From: Thalassospira povalilytica
GTDB lineage: Bacteria > Pseudomonadota > Alphaproteobacteria > Rhodospirillales > Thalassospiraceae
DNA: 64,000 bases
NCBI RefSeq assembly: GCF_002844235.1
Contig: NZ_PGTS01000010.1
Location: 1 to 64,000 of the forward strand
Direction of reading: 5' to 3'
Shown here: piece after piece, positions 44,944 through 54,135 of the stretch
Numbering within the stretch: the stretch's first letter is position 1
How the letters are laid out: every line of letters begins with the position of its first letter
Program-made: the position numbers and the translations under genes
Notes under the pieces: generated by a model
What the model saw: the letters and a program-made list of their open reading frames with translations, nothing else
Told to the model about the DNA's origin: nothing
The model's database searches: none

Positions 44944-46062
44944 CTAGACAAACAGGGTCAGAACCCCGGTATAGCCATAGAAACGGTCATTGCAGATTTC
45001 ACCATTGCCGTAAAACCCGGTCAGGGGCAAATCCCCCAATTCGTCGCGGATGATCATCATTTCACGGCTTTCGGTGCCAAACAGATGCGGGCCACGGGCG
45101 ACACAGCTGCAATAAAGGGCACCGCGCGGTTTGCCGGGCAGACGTTTTTGCAATTCCGATAGCATCCGACGCAAATCCTGTTCGGCGGCGGCCCCGTCGC
45201 GCCGGACAAAGCGGATGGCGTCACCGGCCTGCACATCGCCGCTGATGGCGATCATGTTGTTGTGGGGATCAACCCCCATCAGATTGCGCACGACAAAATC
45301 ACCGGTATCGGAACCGGGCACCATCAGGGCCGCATGATAACGCCCGGATGCCATGGAATGTTCACTGCCATCGGCGTCGAGTTCTTCCTTAAGCACCGAA
45401 AGAGCCGGACGGTCATCAAGGGTGGAAACGATGCCTTCGCGGCCTTCGGTCACGCGATGGACCGGACCGATTGGCGTGCAGGCCTGGCTGATGCCGACCT
45501 GAACGGTGGTTTTGCTGTCAAACAGTACGCCTGAAAGACCGCCATTGACCACGCGATCGGCAATCTGTGGCGCGCTTCGTTCGCCCGATGCAATCCCGCC
45601 GACCAGATAGGTTGATCCCATACGCGCCAGTTCCGACAGGGTCGCCAGACTTTGCGGTGCACCGGGATCGCCATGGACCAGACCGAAAATCGGTTGCAGA
45701 CGATCAATCGCCTTTTGCAGTTCCGGTGCATCAAGATCGGCATCGGTTTTCAGCGGTTCGAAAATATGAAAGTCGTCACTGGCAAACGGGGCCACCATGA
45801 CAGAAGCCGCCGGAACCCCGAAATAGGCGCGGCCCGATCCACAGACACCGACACCCGATGTGCCGATCCAGTGTTCAATCGACAGGCGCGATCGCAAAAA
45901 GGTCAGGATGCTGCCGATATCTTCGGCAAGGGCTTCGGAAACATAGAGAAACGCCAAAGCCTGGGAGGGGAGCGGTTCTTTTTCCAACAGTTCCGCCAGC
46001 TCGGAGGCGACAGACGCCCAGTTTTCCCCGCTGGCATGTGCAGCCCGAAATTCCGCCGTCAT
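44944..46062 (-). CDS. FIST domain protein (FIST N and C)
   Basis: A 372-residue protein with the FIST N-terminal domain (about 15-200: LAFLYVSEALAEDIGSILTFLRSRLSIEHWIGTSGVGVCGSGRAYFG) and FIST-C domain (about 210-365: RALYCSCVARGPHLFGTESREMMIIRDELGDLPLTGFYGNGEICN). FIST proteins are thought to sense small ligands such as amino acids and feed into signalling. There is no fused kinase or methyl-accepting domain, so it needs a partner. The ATG at 46062 has GGGAGA upstream; the frame to 46275 adds 71 unsupported residues. The next gene upstream (J-domain) is 175 bp away on the same strand. Confidence 0.87.
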   Translation of the reverse strand: MTAEFRAAHASGENWASVASELAELLEKEPLPSQALAFLYVSEALAEDIGSILTFLRSRLSIEHWIGTSGVGVCGSGRAYFGVPAASVMVAPFASDDFHIFEPLKTDADLDAPELQKAIDRLQPIFGLVHGDPGAPQSLATLSELARMGSTYLVGGIASGERSAPQIADRVVNGGLSGVLFDSKTTVQVGISQACTPIGPVHRVTEGREGIVSTLDDRPALSVLKEELDADGSEHSMASGRYHAALMVPGSDTGDFVVRNLMGVDPHNNMIAISGDVQAGDAIRFVRRDGAAAEQDLRRMLSELQKRLPGKPRGALYCSCVARGPHLFGTESREMMIIRDELGDLPLTGFYGNGEICNDRFYGYTGVLTLFV

Positions 46063-46237
46063 GCATTCTCCCGATTTTGACTGATCACACGATCCGGGTC
46101 TTGCGCCCGCCTTTGTCCGAACATCCCGACACGACCGCGTGCGGCGATCCGGATAGCTCACTGACATTATATCTAAGCATCGGGTCCGGTTTTCGACAAG
46201 GGCCATCGAAAAAGCAGGGCGTGATACGCGCTTGCGG

Positions 46238-46942
46238 TCAGGAAATATGTTTGCGCAACAGGTCCATGGCGGCATTCAGCTGTGTCATGCGTTGATGGGA
46301 TCCGTAGTTGCTGTCGGGATGATGGATCGCGGCAAGCACCCGGTATTTGGCACGTATCGTGCGCATATCGGGCCGGGCACTGGGCGCGAACCCCATGACA
46401 TGCAGGGCCTCGTTAAAGGTGGTCACACCACGATCAAGCGGATCAAAGGCAAGGTTATCCACAATCTGGCGCAGACGTTCGAGTTCCTCGCGCGATTGCA
46501 AAAGTTCGACCGGGGGTTCGGCCTGACGCTTTTTGATGGCGCGCGCTTCTTCAAGGGCGGCGCGTTCTGCGGCAAGGACATCGGACTTTTCAACCCGCAT
46601 ATTGACGTCCCCCGCATCAAAATCGATGGCCATTTTCAAGGCCTTGCGCACGGTGACCACCGCAAATCCCGGTGGCAAACGCAATTGCAGGCGTGGTTTG
46701 CGCCGCCACGGGCGACCTTCGGCCGGGCCTGATTTCAGAACAATGGTTTCACGGTCCCCTTTGGGCGGATCACCGGGATCTTCGTAATCCTCGATCGTTT
46801 TTTCCGGCACGATCAACATCACTGATCGCGCCAGATCCGCGGCATTGACGCCGCGCCGTTCGGCCAATTGCAAAACGGTGTCACGAAATGTCGACGAACA
46901 GGGGATGGTGTAGGATTGTTTGACGCCAGATGATGCGGACAC
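46238..46942 (-). CDS. J-domain protein (DnaJ-type cochaperone), GTG start
   Basis: A 234-residue protein whose last 50 residues form a J domain: MRTIRAKYRVLAAIHHPDSNYG with HPD at about 208-210, followed by a short helix and the end of the protein. J domains stimulate DnaK ATPase. The first 170 residues have an N-terminal segment (QSYTIPCSSTFRDTVLQLAERRGVNAADLARSVMLIVPEKT) resembling a DNA- or protein-binding helix pair, a basic PWRRKPRLQLRLPPGF stretch and a long charged coiled helix (about 120-165). Translation starts at GTG 46942, with AGAGGC 8 nt upstream; the next ATG would remove the conserved start. It borders a 1.06-kb gene-free region. Confidence 0.82.
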   Translation of the reverse strand: MSASSGVKQSYTIPCSSTFRDTVLQLAERRGVNAADLARSVMLIVPEKTIEDYEDPGDPPKGDRETIVLKSGPAEGRPWRRKPRLQLRLPPGFAVVTVRKALKMAIDFDAGDVNMRVEKSDVLAAERAALEEARAIKKRQAEPPVELLQSREELERLRQIVDNLAFDPLDRGVTTFNEALHVMGFAPSARPDMRTIRAKYRVLAAIHHPDSNYGSHQRMTQLNAAMDLLRKHIS

Positions 46943-47055
46943 GCCCGATGCCTCTGTTAAATTATTGATTTAATTTAATAATTATCACGTCCCGGGTAAC
47001 TTTAACCGCCCGATTGCGCGGGCTTTTTCTGTTCCCGGATGGAAGTGTATCGGGT

Positions 47056-47321
47056 GATTCCGGCAGCTGCAACTGCATTTGCAGTCAAAATCGAATCGCT
47101 TCCGATTCATCCACAGGGAAAATTGCGACTCGGGATGAATCCTTGGAGTCGCCAAACAGCATCCAAAGCCCTGATATTGCGCCATTCCCGCCGAATCACC
47201 AGGGATTCCAAGCTGCGACTCGGTAAAAAGTTATTCAACAAACTTATCCACAGGCCCGGATTGGCATTTTACGGGTAAATTTACCTAAATTATTGAATCA
47301 TATAGATTCTTTATATGAATC
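47056..47321. promoter_or_regulatory. Cluster of twelve GANTC (CcrM) sites
   Basis: Sites at 47056, 47093, 47104, 47127, 47137, 47146, 47193, 47204, 47217, 47295, 47305 and 47317. A random sequence gives about one site per 256 bp. Repeated context is visible: GCGACTCGG occurs at 47126 and 47216. Confidence 0.85.
47244..47252 (+). promoter_or_regulatory. DnaA box
   Basis: TTATCCACA matches the strict consensus. A one-mismatch box TCATCCACA is at 47107-47115 on the same strand. Confidence 0.7.
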
Positions 47322-47691
47322 AGCGGTTATGACATTCCCCCACCCTGCGCAGCCTGCAGTTCCGCGATTGAAGATCGGGCGCCTTTGAAAACACCCACCG
47401 CACTCTTAAAACAACATACGCAGTTAACGGACTGACAATTCGGAACATATCCGAAAGTAAATGGTCTGTTAATTTTACAGTAAAGCCGGTGTTTTGGGGT
47501 CAAATTCGCGTATTTTCGGGTGTTTCAGGCACTGATGGCACATTCCGAACTTATACTTAATAAATTGATTTTAAACGATTATTACAAAATCTACGCCATA
47601 TTTCCGACCTTCCCCCTCACAGAGAGAGAAATCGTTTCGGGTTGTTGATGTTTTCTATCTACATTTGCAGTTTTTTCGCCACCCCCGTTCC

Positions 47692-47727
47692 GAAAATGTC
47701 GCAATTCCATCGCCAAACGACATTTTC
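47692..47727. repeat. 10-bp inverted repeat with 16-bp spacer
   Basis: GAAAATGTCG (47692-47701) and CGACATTTTC (47718-47727) match perfectly. There is no T-run, so it is more likely a protein site or structural hairpin than a terminator. Confidence 0.6.
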
Positions 47728-47943
47728 CGTCGGAATTTCTGACCGATAACCCATTGGAAAACGGTTGTTTTTCAAACCAACACCCGACAGGCGGCAAAAT
47801 TCAGAAACTGCTGCACTGCACTAGCTGCCTGCATGGCGCAGTCGCACCGCACCATCGATCACCGGTCACAGATTGCGCCAAAATTGACGCCATCGGCTAA
47901 TCCGCCCCGATCCTCAAAACCCAAACCATGGTCTGCAAACAGC

Positions 47944-47974
47944 AAAAAACCCCGATACCACGCGGCAATTGGGG
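47944..47974 (-). terminator. Terminator of the SGNH hydrolase gene
   Basis: On the minus strand CCCCAAT, an 11-nt loop and ATCGGGG (with one G-U) are followed by TTTTTT, 33 nt past the gene's stop. Confidence 0.7.
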
Positions 47975-48006
47975 CTTTTGGCAGGGACAAGATTAATCAG
48001 GCAGGA

Positions 48007-48714
48007 TCAGGATGCATCATCGAGCAGATTGATCACATCGGGCAAAATGCGTTCAACAATGACCGCGACCCCGTCCGCATTGGGATGCATGCCGTCATCC
48101 TGGTTAAGGTCGGGTTCGGCCGCAACGCCATCCAGGAAAAATGGATAGAAATCAACTTCATAGCGACCGGCAAGGTCGGGATAGATGCTGTTGAATTCTT
48201 CGCCATATGCCTTGCCCATATTGGGCGGCGCCATCATCCCGGCCAGCAGGACATCGACATCCTGTGCGCGCAGTTTTTCAATGATTTTGGCCAGATTGTC
48301 GCGCGTCTGGGCCGGTTCGACCCCGCGCAAGGCATCATTGGCGCCAAGTTCAAGCAACACCGCATCGGGTTTATCCACAAGCGCCCAGTCAAGGCGGGCC
48401 AAACCGGCAGCAGAGGTATCACCCGACACCGAACTGTTAATCACCCGCACATCGTGACCGGCTTGCTTCAGGGCGCTTTGGAGCTTCGGGGCAAAGCCGT
48501 CATCATGGGCAAGGCCATATCCGGCCATCAAACTATCGCCAAACAAAACAATGGTTTGCGGCGATTTATCAGCGGCCTGAACCGGTAAAACTGCGCCAAA
48601 CAGGCCAAAGAGTGCGACCATCGCCACCAAAAGCCCGCGTGAAAGCCGCCTGATCGCAGTGCGCAGTGCAGTGAACTCGATTACAGTGCGGTCTTGCCCG
48701 ATCGCCAAATTCAT
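48007..48714 (-). CDS. tesA: SGNH-family esterase/lysophospholipase (TesA/arylesterase)
   Basis: A 235-residue GDSL/SGNH hydrolase. After a hydrophobic export signal (about 33-50, RGLLVAMVALFGLFGAVLPVQA) come the four SGNH blocks: GDSLMAGYGL (Ser), SGDTSAAGLAR (Gly), LELGANDALRG (Asn) and DDGMHPNADGV (His with Asp). It cleaves thioesters, lysophospholipids or aryl esters in the periplasm. The ATG at 48714 is preferred; the frame can also begin at GTG 48741. The divergent ybbA-ybbP-like genes start 174 bp away, the same arrangement as tesA-ybbAP in E. coli. Confidence 0.9.
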   Translation of the reverse strand: MNLAIGQDRTVIEFTALRTAIRRLSRGLLVAMVALFGLFGAVLPVQAADKSPQTIVLFGDSLMAGYGLAHDDGFAPKLQSALKQAGHDVRVINSSVSGDTSAAGLARLDWALVDKPDAVLLELGANDALRGVEPAQTRDNLAKIIEKLRAQDVDVLLAGMMAPPNMGKAYGEEFNSIYPDLAGRYEVDFYPFFLDGVAAEPDLNQDDGMHPNADGVAVIVERILPDVINLLDDAS

Positions 48715-48887
48715 AACAAATCTCACCCCATATGCTGTCACCTTGCCGGGATGGTTACCAAGCGGTTACCCTGCGACAGCGCATTCAGATCATTAGAAAT
48801 ATTATCTGAACCAGAAACGTCCTGATCCGTAAGCTTATGTAACCTGCTTTGATGATCTTGCAACGGACAAGCCCGATAGGACCCCAA

Positions 48888-49634
48888 ATGAGTGTGACCG
48901 AAACCACCGCCGTCGCGGAACAAACTGATGCTTCTGCGGGCAAAAAAGCCGAACAGACCATTGATGTCCGCAACCTGAAGCTCAGACTGCAAGGCCCCGC
49001 CGGCATTGTCGAGATCCTCAAAGGTGTTGATCTGTCACTTTATGCCGGGGAACGGGTCAGTCTGGTCGGCCCGTCCGGATCTGGCAAAACATCGCTTTTG
49101 ATGGTTATTGCGGGATTGGAACAAGCCCAGGAAGGTGTGGTCAATGTCTGTGGCAATGACCTGCGCGCGCTTGATGAGGATGGCTTGGCTCTTTATCGCC
49201 GCCACCATGTCGGCATCGTGTTTCAGGACTTCCATCTGATCCCGACCATGAGCGCGCTTGAAAACGTTGCACTTCCGATGGAGTTCGCCGGACGCAAGGA
49301 TGCATTCGAAAAGGCCCGTGCCGAACTTGAACTGGTCGGGCTTGGCCATCGCACCGATCATTATCCCGGCCAATTGTCGGGTGGCGAACAGCAACGCGTC
49401 GCCCTTGCCCGGGCGCTTGCCACCGATCCGGAGCTTTTGCTGGCTGACGAGCCGACCGGCAACCTTGATGGCGCGACCGGTGAAACGATTATCGAATTGC
49501 TGTTTGATCTGACCAAACGACGCGGTTCCACGTTGCTTCTGATCACCCATGATCCGGGACTTGCCGAGCGGTGCGACCGTACCGTGATGCTGCGCGACGG
49601 CGAAATCGTTTCGCAACTGGAATCGCGGTCATGA
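48888..49634 (+). CDS. ybbA: ABC transporter ATP-binding protein (YbbA/LolD-like)
   Basis: A 248-residue ATPase of the MacB/LolD branch. Walker [10 protein letters not shown] at about 65, Q-loop, signature [15 protein letters not shown], Walker [10 protein letters not shown] and switch His (LLLITHDPG) are all visible. It pairs with the large FtsX-type permease encoded directly downstream (ATGA overlap). The pair with divergent tesA is a conserved cluster; the substrate is unknown (lipids or lysophospholipids are plausible from the neighbour). TAGGA lies 7 nt upstream of the chosen ATG. Confidence 0.92.
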   Translation: MSVTETTAVAEQTDASAGKKAEQTIDVRNLKLRLQGPAGIVEILKGVDLSLYAGERVSLVGPSGSGKTSLLMVIAGLEQAQEGVVNVCGNDLRALDEDGLALYRRHHVGIVFQDFHLIPTMSALENVALPMEFAGRKDAFEKARAELELVGLGHRTDHYPGQLSGGEQQRVALARALATDPELLLADEPTGNLDGATGETIIELLFDLTKRRGSTLLLITHDPGLAERCDRTVMLRDGEIVSQLESRS

Positions 49635-52189
49635 GCAACGGTTTGTCTTTATCCCCAAGCGATGACCGCCTGTGGTCGATTGCCTGGCGGGTGTGCCGCC
49701 GGGAATTGCGCGGCGGTCTTTCGGGTTTCCGGATTTTCCTGGCCTGCCTGGCACTGGGCGTCGGGGCGATTGCCGCTGTCGGAAACGTTTCGGAATCCGT
49801 TCTTTCCGCGCTGGAGCGCGACGGGCGCAAGCTTTTGGGCGGCGACGTCGAACTGCGCCTGACCCATATGGAAGCCACAGCCGAGCAACTTGACTGGCTG
49901 CGCGCCAATACCGAACGCATGGGCGAACTGGCAACCATGCGCACCACGGCCTATGGCCCGGAGCAGCGGCGGCTGGTGGAACTCAAGGCGGTTGATGATA
50001 TCTATCCGCTATTTGGCGAGATGGAGCTTGCCGATAACATTCCGTTTGACGGTATCCTTGATCGGAAAGACGGCCTTTGGGGTGCGGTGACCGAGGCCGG
50101 CCTTCTGGAACGCCTTAACATCGCGATCGGAGATACGGTCAAACTTGGCGATATTGACGTCCAGATCCGTGGCGTCATTGCCACGGAACCTGACAAGGCG
50201 GTCGGGTTCTTTAACTTTGGCCCGCGCCTGATGGTGTCAAAAGCCGCCCTGATGGACACCGGCCTTGTTCAGCCCGGCAGCCTGATCCGCTATTATTACG
50301 CATTGGATCTGATGGGCAATGAAACGCCAACCGCGTTTCGTGAACGGCTTGAAAACCAGTTTGAAGATGCCGGTTGGCGCATCCGCGACACATCGAACGC
50401 CAATCCCGGTTTGCGCCGTTTTATTGAACGTCTGACCCTGTTTCTGACACTGGTTGGTCTGTCCGCCCTTCTGGTGGGCGGCATCGGGGTCGCCAATGCA
50501 GTGCGCAGCCATATCGAAAGCAAAACATCTGTTATCGCCACCCTGAAATCGATCGGGGCGTCACATGGACTGGTGTTGCGGATTTACTTCCTGCAAATCC
50601 TGGTGCTTGCACTGATCGGGATCGGGATCGGGCTTTTGATCGGGGCTGTGACCCCGGCAATTGTCGCCCCGCTTCTGGCCGGGCGGTTGCCAATTGATGT
50701 GACCCTTGGCCCGGCATTGCCATCCCTGATCATTGCCACCAGCTTCGGGGTGCTGACCACACTGGTCTTTGCATTGCCGTCCCTGTTGCGGGCGCGTGAA
50801 ATTCCCGCCGCCCGGCTTTTCCGGGCCAGTGCGGGTCTGTTTAACGGCAGTCCGGTGCGTCGGCGCGATCTGCCCTATATCGGCATCCCCCTTGTGCTGT
50901 TGCTGGTCCTGACGGTTTTGACGGCAACCGACCGGGCAATTGCACTGGGCTTTATTGCCGGATCTGCCGCGGCCGTGGTGATTTTCACCTATGCCGGACG
51001 GGGAATTGTATCTCTTTCGAAACGGTTTATCACCGGTCGGGATGCCTTTTCGCGCCTTGCCCTGGCCAACCTGCATCGTCCGGGGGCAAGCACGGTTCCG
51101 GTCGCCCTGTCACTTGGGCTTGGGTTGACATTGCTGGTGACGATTTCCGGGATCGAGGGCAATCTTGATAACGAGATTAATGAAAACCTTCCTGAATCTG
51201 CCCCGGCCTTCTTCTTCCTTGATATCCGCCCGGATCAGATGGATCAGTTCCGAAGCCAGCTTCTGGCGCAGGAAAATGTTTCGGATATCGAACAAACACC
51301 GATGCTGCGCGGGCGTGTCACCGCGATTGACGGGGTTGATGCCAATGATGTGGGTCCGGGCGATGATCGCTGGTTCCTGCGTGGTGACCGTGGCCTGACC
51401 TTTGCCGCCGCCCCGCCGCCCGAAACCAAGCTGGTGCGCGGGGAATGGTGGCCGTCTGATTATGATGATGCGTCCAAGCCGCTGGTATCGATCAGTGCCG
51501 ATATCGGTAATGCCTTTGAACTTGAACCCGGTGACACCATCACTGTCAATATTCTGGGCCGCGACATCACGGCCGAGATCGCCAACTGGCGCGAAGTCGA
51601 ATGGCAAAGCCTGCGCATGAATTTTGCCATGGTGTTTTCACCCGGCCTGATCGACAAGGCCCCCTATAGCCTGATTGCCACCGCCCATATGCCGCGCGAA
51701 ATGGAAGAACCGGTTGATCGTATGATCGGGCTGGACTTCCCGAATGTATCCGCCATCCGCGTGCGCGAAGCGCTGGAAGCCGCCAATGCCATTCTGGCGG
51801 GGATCGGAACCGCACTTAATGCGACAAGCATGATTGCGATTGTTGCCGGGGTGCTTGTCCTTGCCGGCGCAGTTGCCGCAGGCCGTCGCAAGCGGATCTA
51901 TGATGCCGTGGTGCTCAAGACGCTTGGCGCGACACGGGCAAATATCCTTTATGCCTATGCGCTGGAATACGGGATTTTGGGTCTTGCGACCGGGGTGATT
52001 GCCGCCTTTGTCGGCTCGGTCGCGGCATGGTCAGTGCTGGTTCTGGTGATGGAGGCACATTGGGTCTTCTTGCCGATGACCATTTTCGGTCCGATTGCCA
52101 TCGGTCTTCTGGCAACGCTTTCGGCCGGCTTCGTTGGCACCTGGCAGGCGCTGCGCAGTCCCGCCGCACCGATGTTGCGCAACGAATAG
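49631..52189 (+). CDS. ybbP: FtsX-like ABC permease (YbbP)
   Basis: An 852-residue inner-membrane protein with about ten helices: one at about 36-55, groups near 270-400 and 410-480, and a last group at about 730-840. Two FtsX domains (segments [28 protein letters not shown] and [36 protein letters not shown]) flank large periplasmic domains. The start ATG overlaps the ATPase stop by 4 bp (ATGA). The YbbAP system of E. coli is thought to move hydrophobic or lipid material with tesA nearby; here the function is inferred by this context only. Confidence 0.9.
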   Translation: MSNGLSLSPSDDRLWSIAWRVCRRELRGGLSGFRIFLACLALGVGAIAAVGNVSESVLSALERDGRKLLGGDVELRLTHMEATAEQLDWLRANTERMGELATMRTTAYGPEQRRLVELKAVDDIYPLFGEMELADNIPFDGILDRKDGLWGAVTEAGLLERLNIAIGDTVKLGDIDVQIRGVIATEPDKAVGFFNFGPRLMVSKAALMDTGLVQPGSLIRYYYALDLMGNETPTAFRERLENQFEDAGWRIRDTSNANPGLRRFIERLTLFLTLVGLSALLVGGIGVANAVRSHIESKTSVIATLKSIGASHGLVLRIYFLQILVLALIGIGIGLLIGAVTPAIVAPLLAGRLPIDVTLGPALPSLIIATSFGVLTTLVFALPSLLRAREIPAARLFRASAGLFNGSPVRRRDLPYIGIPLVLLLVLTVLTATDRAIALGFIAGSAAAVVIFTYAGRGIVSLSKRFITGRDAFSRLALANLHRPGASTVPVALSLGLGLTLLVTISGIEGNLDNEINENLPESAPAFFFLDIRPDQMDQFRSQLLAQENVSDIEQTPMLRGRVTAIDGVDANDVGPGDDRWFLRGDRGLTFAAAPPPETKLVRGEWWPSDYDDASKPLVSISADIGNAFELEPGDTITVNILGRDITAEIANWREVEWQSLRMNFAMVFSPGLIDKAPYSLIATAHMPREMEEPVDRMIGLDFPNVSAIRVREALEAANAILAGIGTALNATSMIAIVAGVLVLAGAVAAGRRKRIYDAVVLKTLGATRANILYAYALEYGILGLATGVIAAFVGSVAAWSVLVLVMEAHWVFLPMTIFGPIAIGLLATLSAGFVGTWQALRSPAAPMLRNE

Positions 52190-52210
52190 GCCATTTCCCG
52201 ATATCTTGAA

Positions 52211-52246
52211 AAAACAGGGCCGGTCACATGTGACCGGCCCTGTTTT
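52211..52246. terminator. Perfect 36-bp palindromic terminator
   Basis: AAAACAGGGCCGGTCACA and its exact complement meet without a loop (in RNA the centre opens), with A and T tracts at both ends, so it can stop transcription in both directions between the convergent ybbP and acyl-CoA synthetase genes. Confidence 0.88.
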
Positions 52247-52302
52247 ATGTTTCAGATCATTTCGACATCAAACCGGAAAGACCGGTTTGGCAGGCAATGG
52301 CA

Positions 52303-53919
52303 TCACGCCAGATCACGCAAAGCACGCCTGACGACCTTGCCGGTCGTGGTCATTGGCAACTGATCGAGAAACGCGATTTCGCGCGGATATTCATGCGCGG
52401 CAAGGCGGGTTTTGACGAAATCCTTGATATCGCTTTCAAGTTCGGGGCTTTGCGCATAACCATCAGCCAGAACCACAAAGGCCTTTACGATCTGTCCGCG
52501 CTGGTCATCGGGTTTGCCAATCACGCCGGCCATACGAATGGCCGGATGGGCAATCAGGCAATCTTCGATCTCGCCCGGGCCGATGCGATATCCGGCCGAA
52601 CTGATGACATCATCATCGCGCCCGACAAAGCGGATATAGCCATCCGCATCGACACAGCCCATATCACCGGTCAAAAGCCATTCGCCGACAAATTTGTCAC
52701 GGGTGGCTTCGGGATTGCGCCAATATTCCAGAAACATCACCGGATCGGGTGCCCGCACTGCAATGCGCCCCATCTCACCGGGGGCCACGACATTCCCGCC
52801 CAGATCAATCACCGCAACATTATGGCCCGGCACCGGACGGCCCATGACGCCGGGCTTGGGCGCCATGATCGACTGACAGGAACTGACGACCATATTGCAT
52901 TCGGTCTGACCGTAAAATTCATTGATGGTGACACCGAACACCCGACGCCCCCAATCAAGAAGTTCCGCACCAAGCGTTTCACCACCACTTGCAATAGAGC
53001 GAAGATTACAGTTGAATTTTTGCGCCATTTCATCACCGGCCGCCCGCATCATCTTTAATGCAGTTGGCGGCAGGAAGGTATTGCGCACACCATATTCGGC
53101 AATCAGGCCAAAGGCGGCTTCGGGTGTGAATTTTTCAAAACGGTGCGCAACCACCGGCACCCCGTGATGCCAGGCCGGTAACAACACATCAAGCAGCCCG
53201 CCGATCCAGGCCCAGTCCGCAGGGGTCCACATCACATCCCCGTCCTTGGGGAAGAAATCATGGGACATTTCAACACCGGGCAAATGGCCGAGCAAAACCC
53301 GATGGGCATGAAGCGCGCCTTTGGGCTGGCCGGTGGTGCCGGATGTGTAAATGATCAGGGCCGGTTCATCGGCACGGGTTTTGACAACATCGAACTGGTC
53401 GCTGGCCTCGGCTGACAGGGCCTTGAAATCAAAGCAGCCATCCGGCGCGCCATCAATGACATAGACATATTCAAGTGCCGGCAAAAGATCGCGGATTTCA
53501 GCAATTTTTGCCGCCCCCTCCTTGTCGGTCACCAGCGCCTTGGCGGCACAGTTGCCCAACCGGTATTCCAGCGCATCAACCCCGAACAGGGTAAAGAGCG
53601 GAACCGCAATCCCGCCCATCTTGTAGGTCGCGATATGGGCAATCGCGGTTTCGGGGCTTTGCGGCAACAGAATACCCACCCGGTCCCCGCGCCGGATGCC
53701 ATGGCGGCGCATGACATTGGCAAAGCGGTTCGACAAACGTTTGAACTGGGCAAATGTGTAATCACGGCGCGATCCGTCGCGCCGACGGTGCATCAGCGCC
53801 AAACGATCCGGGTCATCGGCCCATTTGTCGCAAACATCAACACCAATATTGAAATGAGTCGGTACATCCCAGACAAAATCCGAGCATACCGTCGCGTAGT
53901 CATCACGACTGGTCAGCAT
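52303..53919 (-). CDS. AMP-forming acyl-CoA synthetase
   Basis: A 538-residue acyl-activating enzyme that joins a carboxylic acid to CoA with ATP. The P-loop motif is IIYTSGTTGQPKGALHAH (about 185), then YGQTECN near 335 and WLLTGDMGCVDADGYIRFVGRDDD near 415; the final Lys region MTTTGKVVRRALRD is intact. Overall it looks like the medium-chain/acetyl-CoA synthetase-like branch; the exact acid is unknown. A strong GGGAGGA site lies 6 nt upstream of the ATG. It is monocistronic. Confidence 0.92.
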   Translation of the reverse strand: MLTSRDDYATVCSDFVWDVPTHFNIGVDVCDKWADDPDRLALMHRRRDGSRRDYTFAQFKRLSNRFANVMRRHGIRRGDRVGILLPQSPETAIAHIATYKMGGIAVPLFTLFGVDALEYRLGNCAAKALVTDKEGAAKIAEIRDLLPALEYVYVIDGAPDGCFDFKALSAEASDQFDVVKTRADEPALIIYTSGTTGQPKGALHAHRVLLGHLPGVEMSHDFFPKDGDVMWTPADWAWIGGLLDVLLPAWHHGVPVVAHRFEKFTPEAAFGLIAEYGVRNTFLPPTALKMMRAAGDEMAQKFNCNLRSIASGGETLGAELLDWGRRVFGVTINEFYGQTECNMVVSSCQSIMAPKPGVMGRPVPGHNVAVIDLGGNVVAPGEMGRIAVRAPDPVMFLEYWRNPEATRDKFVGEWLLTGDMGCVDADGYIRFVGRDDDVISSAGYRIGPGEIEDCLIAHPAIRMAGVIGKPDDQRGQIVKAFVVLADGYAQSPELESDIKDFVKTRLAAHEYPREIAFLDQLPMTTTGKVVRRALRDLA

Positions 53920-54135
53920 ATTTCCTCCCTGAATTTACCGCTGTTATTTGTTTTTGGCTGCGGCAAATATTGGCGACATGATAGTGCCTTTTGCATTCGG
54001 ATTGCACCGATTTTGTTTATCGTCGGCGATCTGAATGGCAAGAAAGCCCCATCAGAACGATGCAGTGCATCATACAAACCATAAACCGGCCTTGTCTGAC
54101 CCGGGGTTATTTGCGGGGAAGTCAATGATCGTGGT

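Larger units (their letters stand above)
46943..48006. other. 1,064-bp gene-free region with GANTC cluster and DnaA box, candidate replication origin
   Basis: No gene fits here; a 68-residue frame at 47591-47797 lacks a ribosome site. The region combines an AT-rich block (46956-46988), twelve GANTC sites in 47056-47321, a near-consensus DnaA box TCATCCACA (47107-47115), the perfect box TTATCCACA (47244-47252), a 12-bp palindrome GGTAAATTTACC (47274-47285), a second AT-rich stretch (47276-47330), another around 47550-47585, and a 10-bp inverted repeat (47692-47727). GANTC is the CcrM methylation site of alphaproteobacteria. A replication origin or CcrM-controlled locus fits; origins are unproven here. 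Confidence 0.5.

Noticed and set aside
47591..47797. 68-residue minus-strand frame in the gene-free region
   Set aside because: No ribosome site or recognisable domain, and it overlaps the 10-bp inverted repeat.
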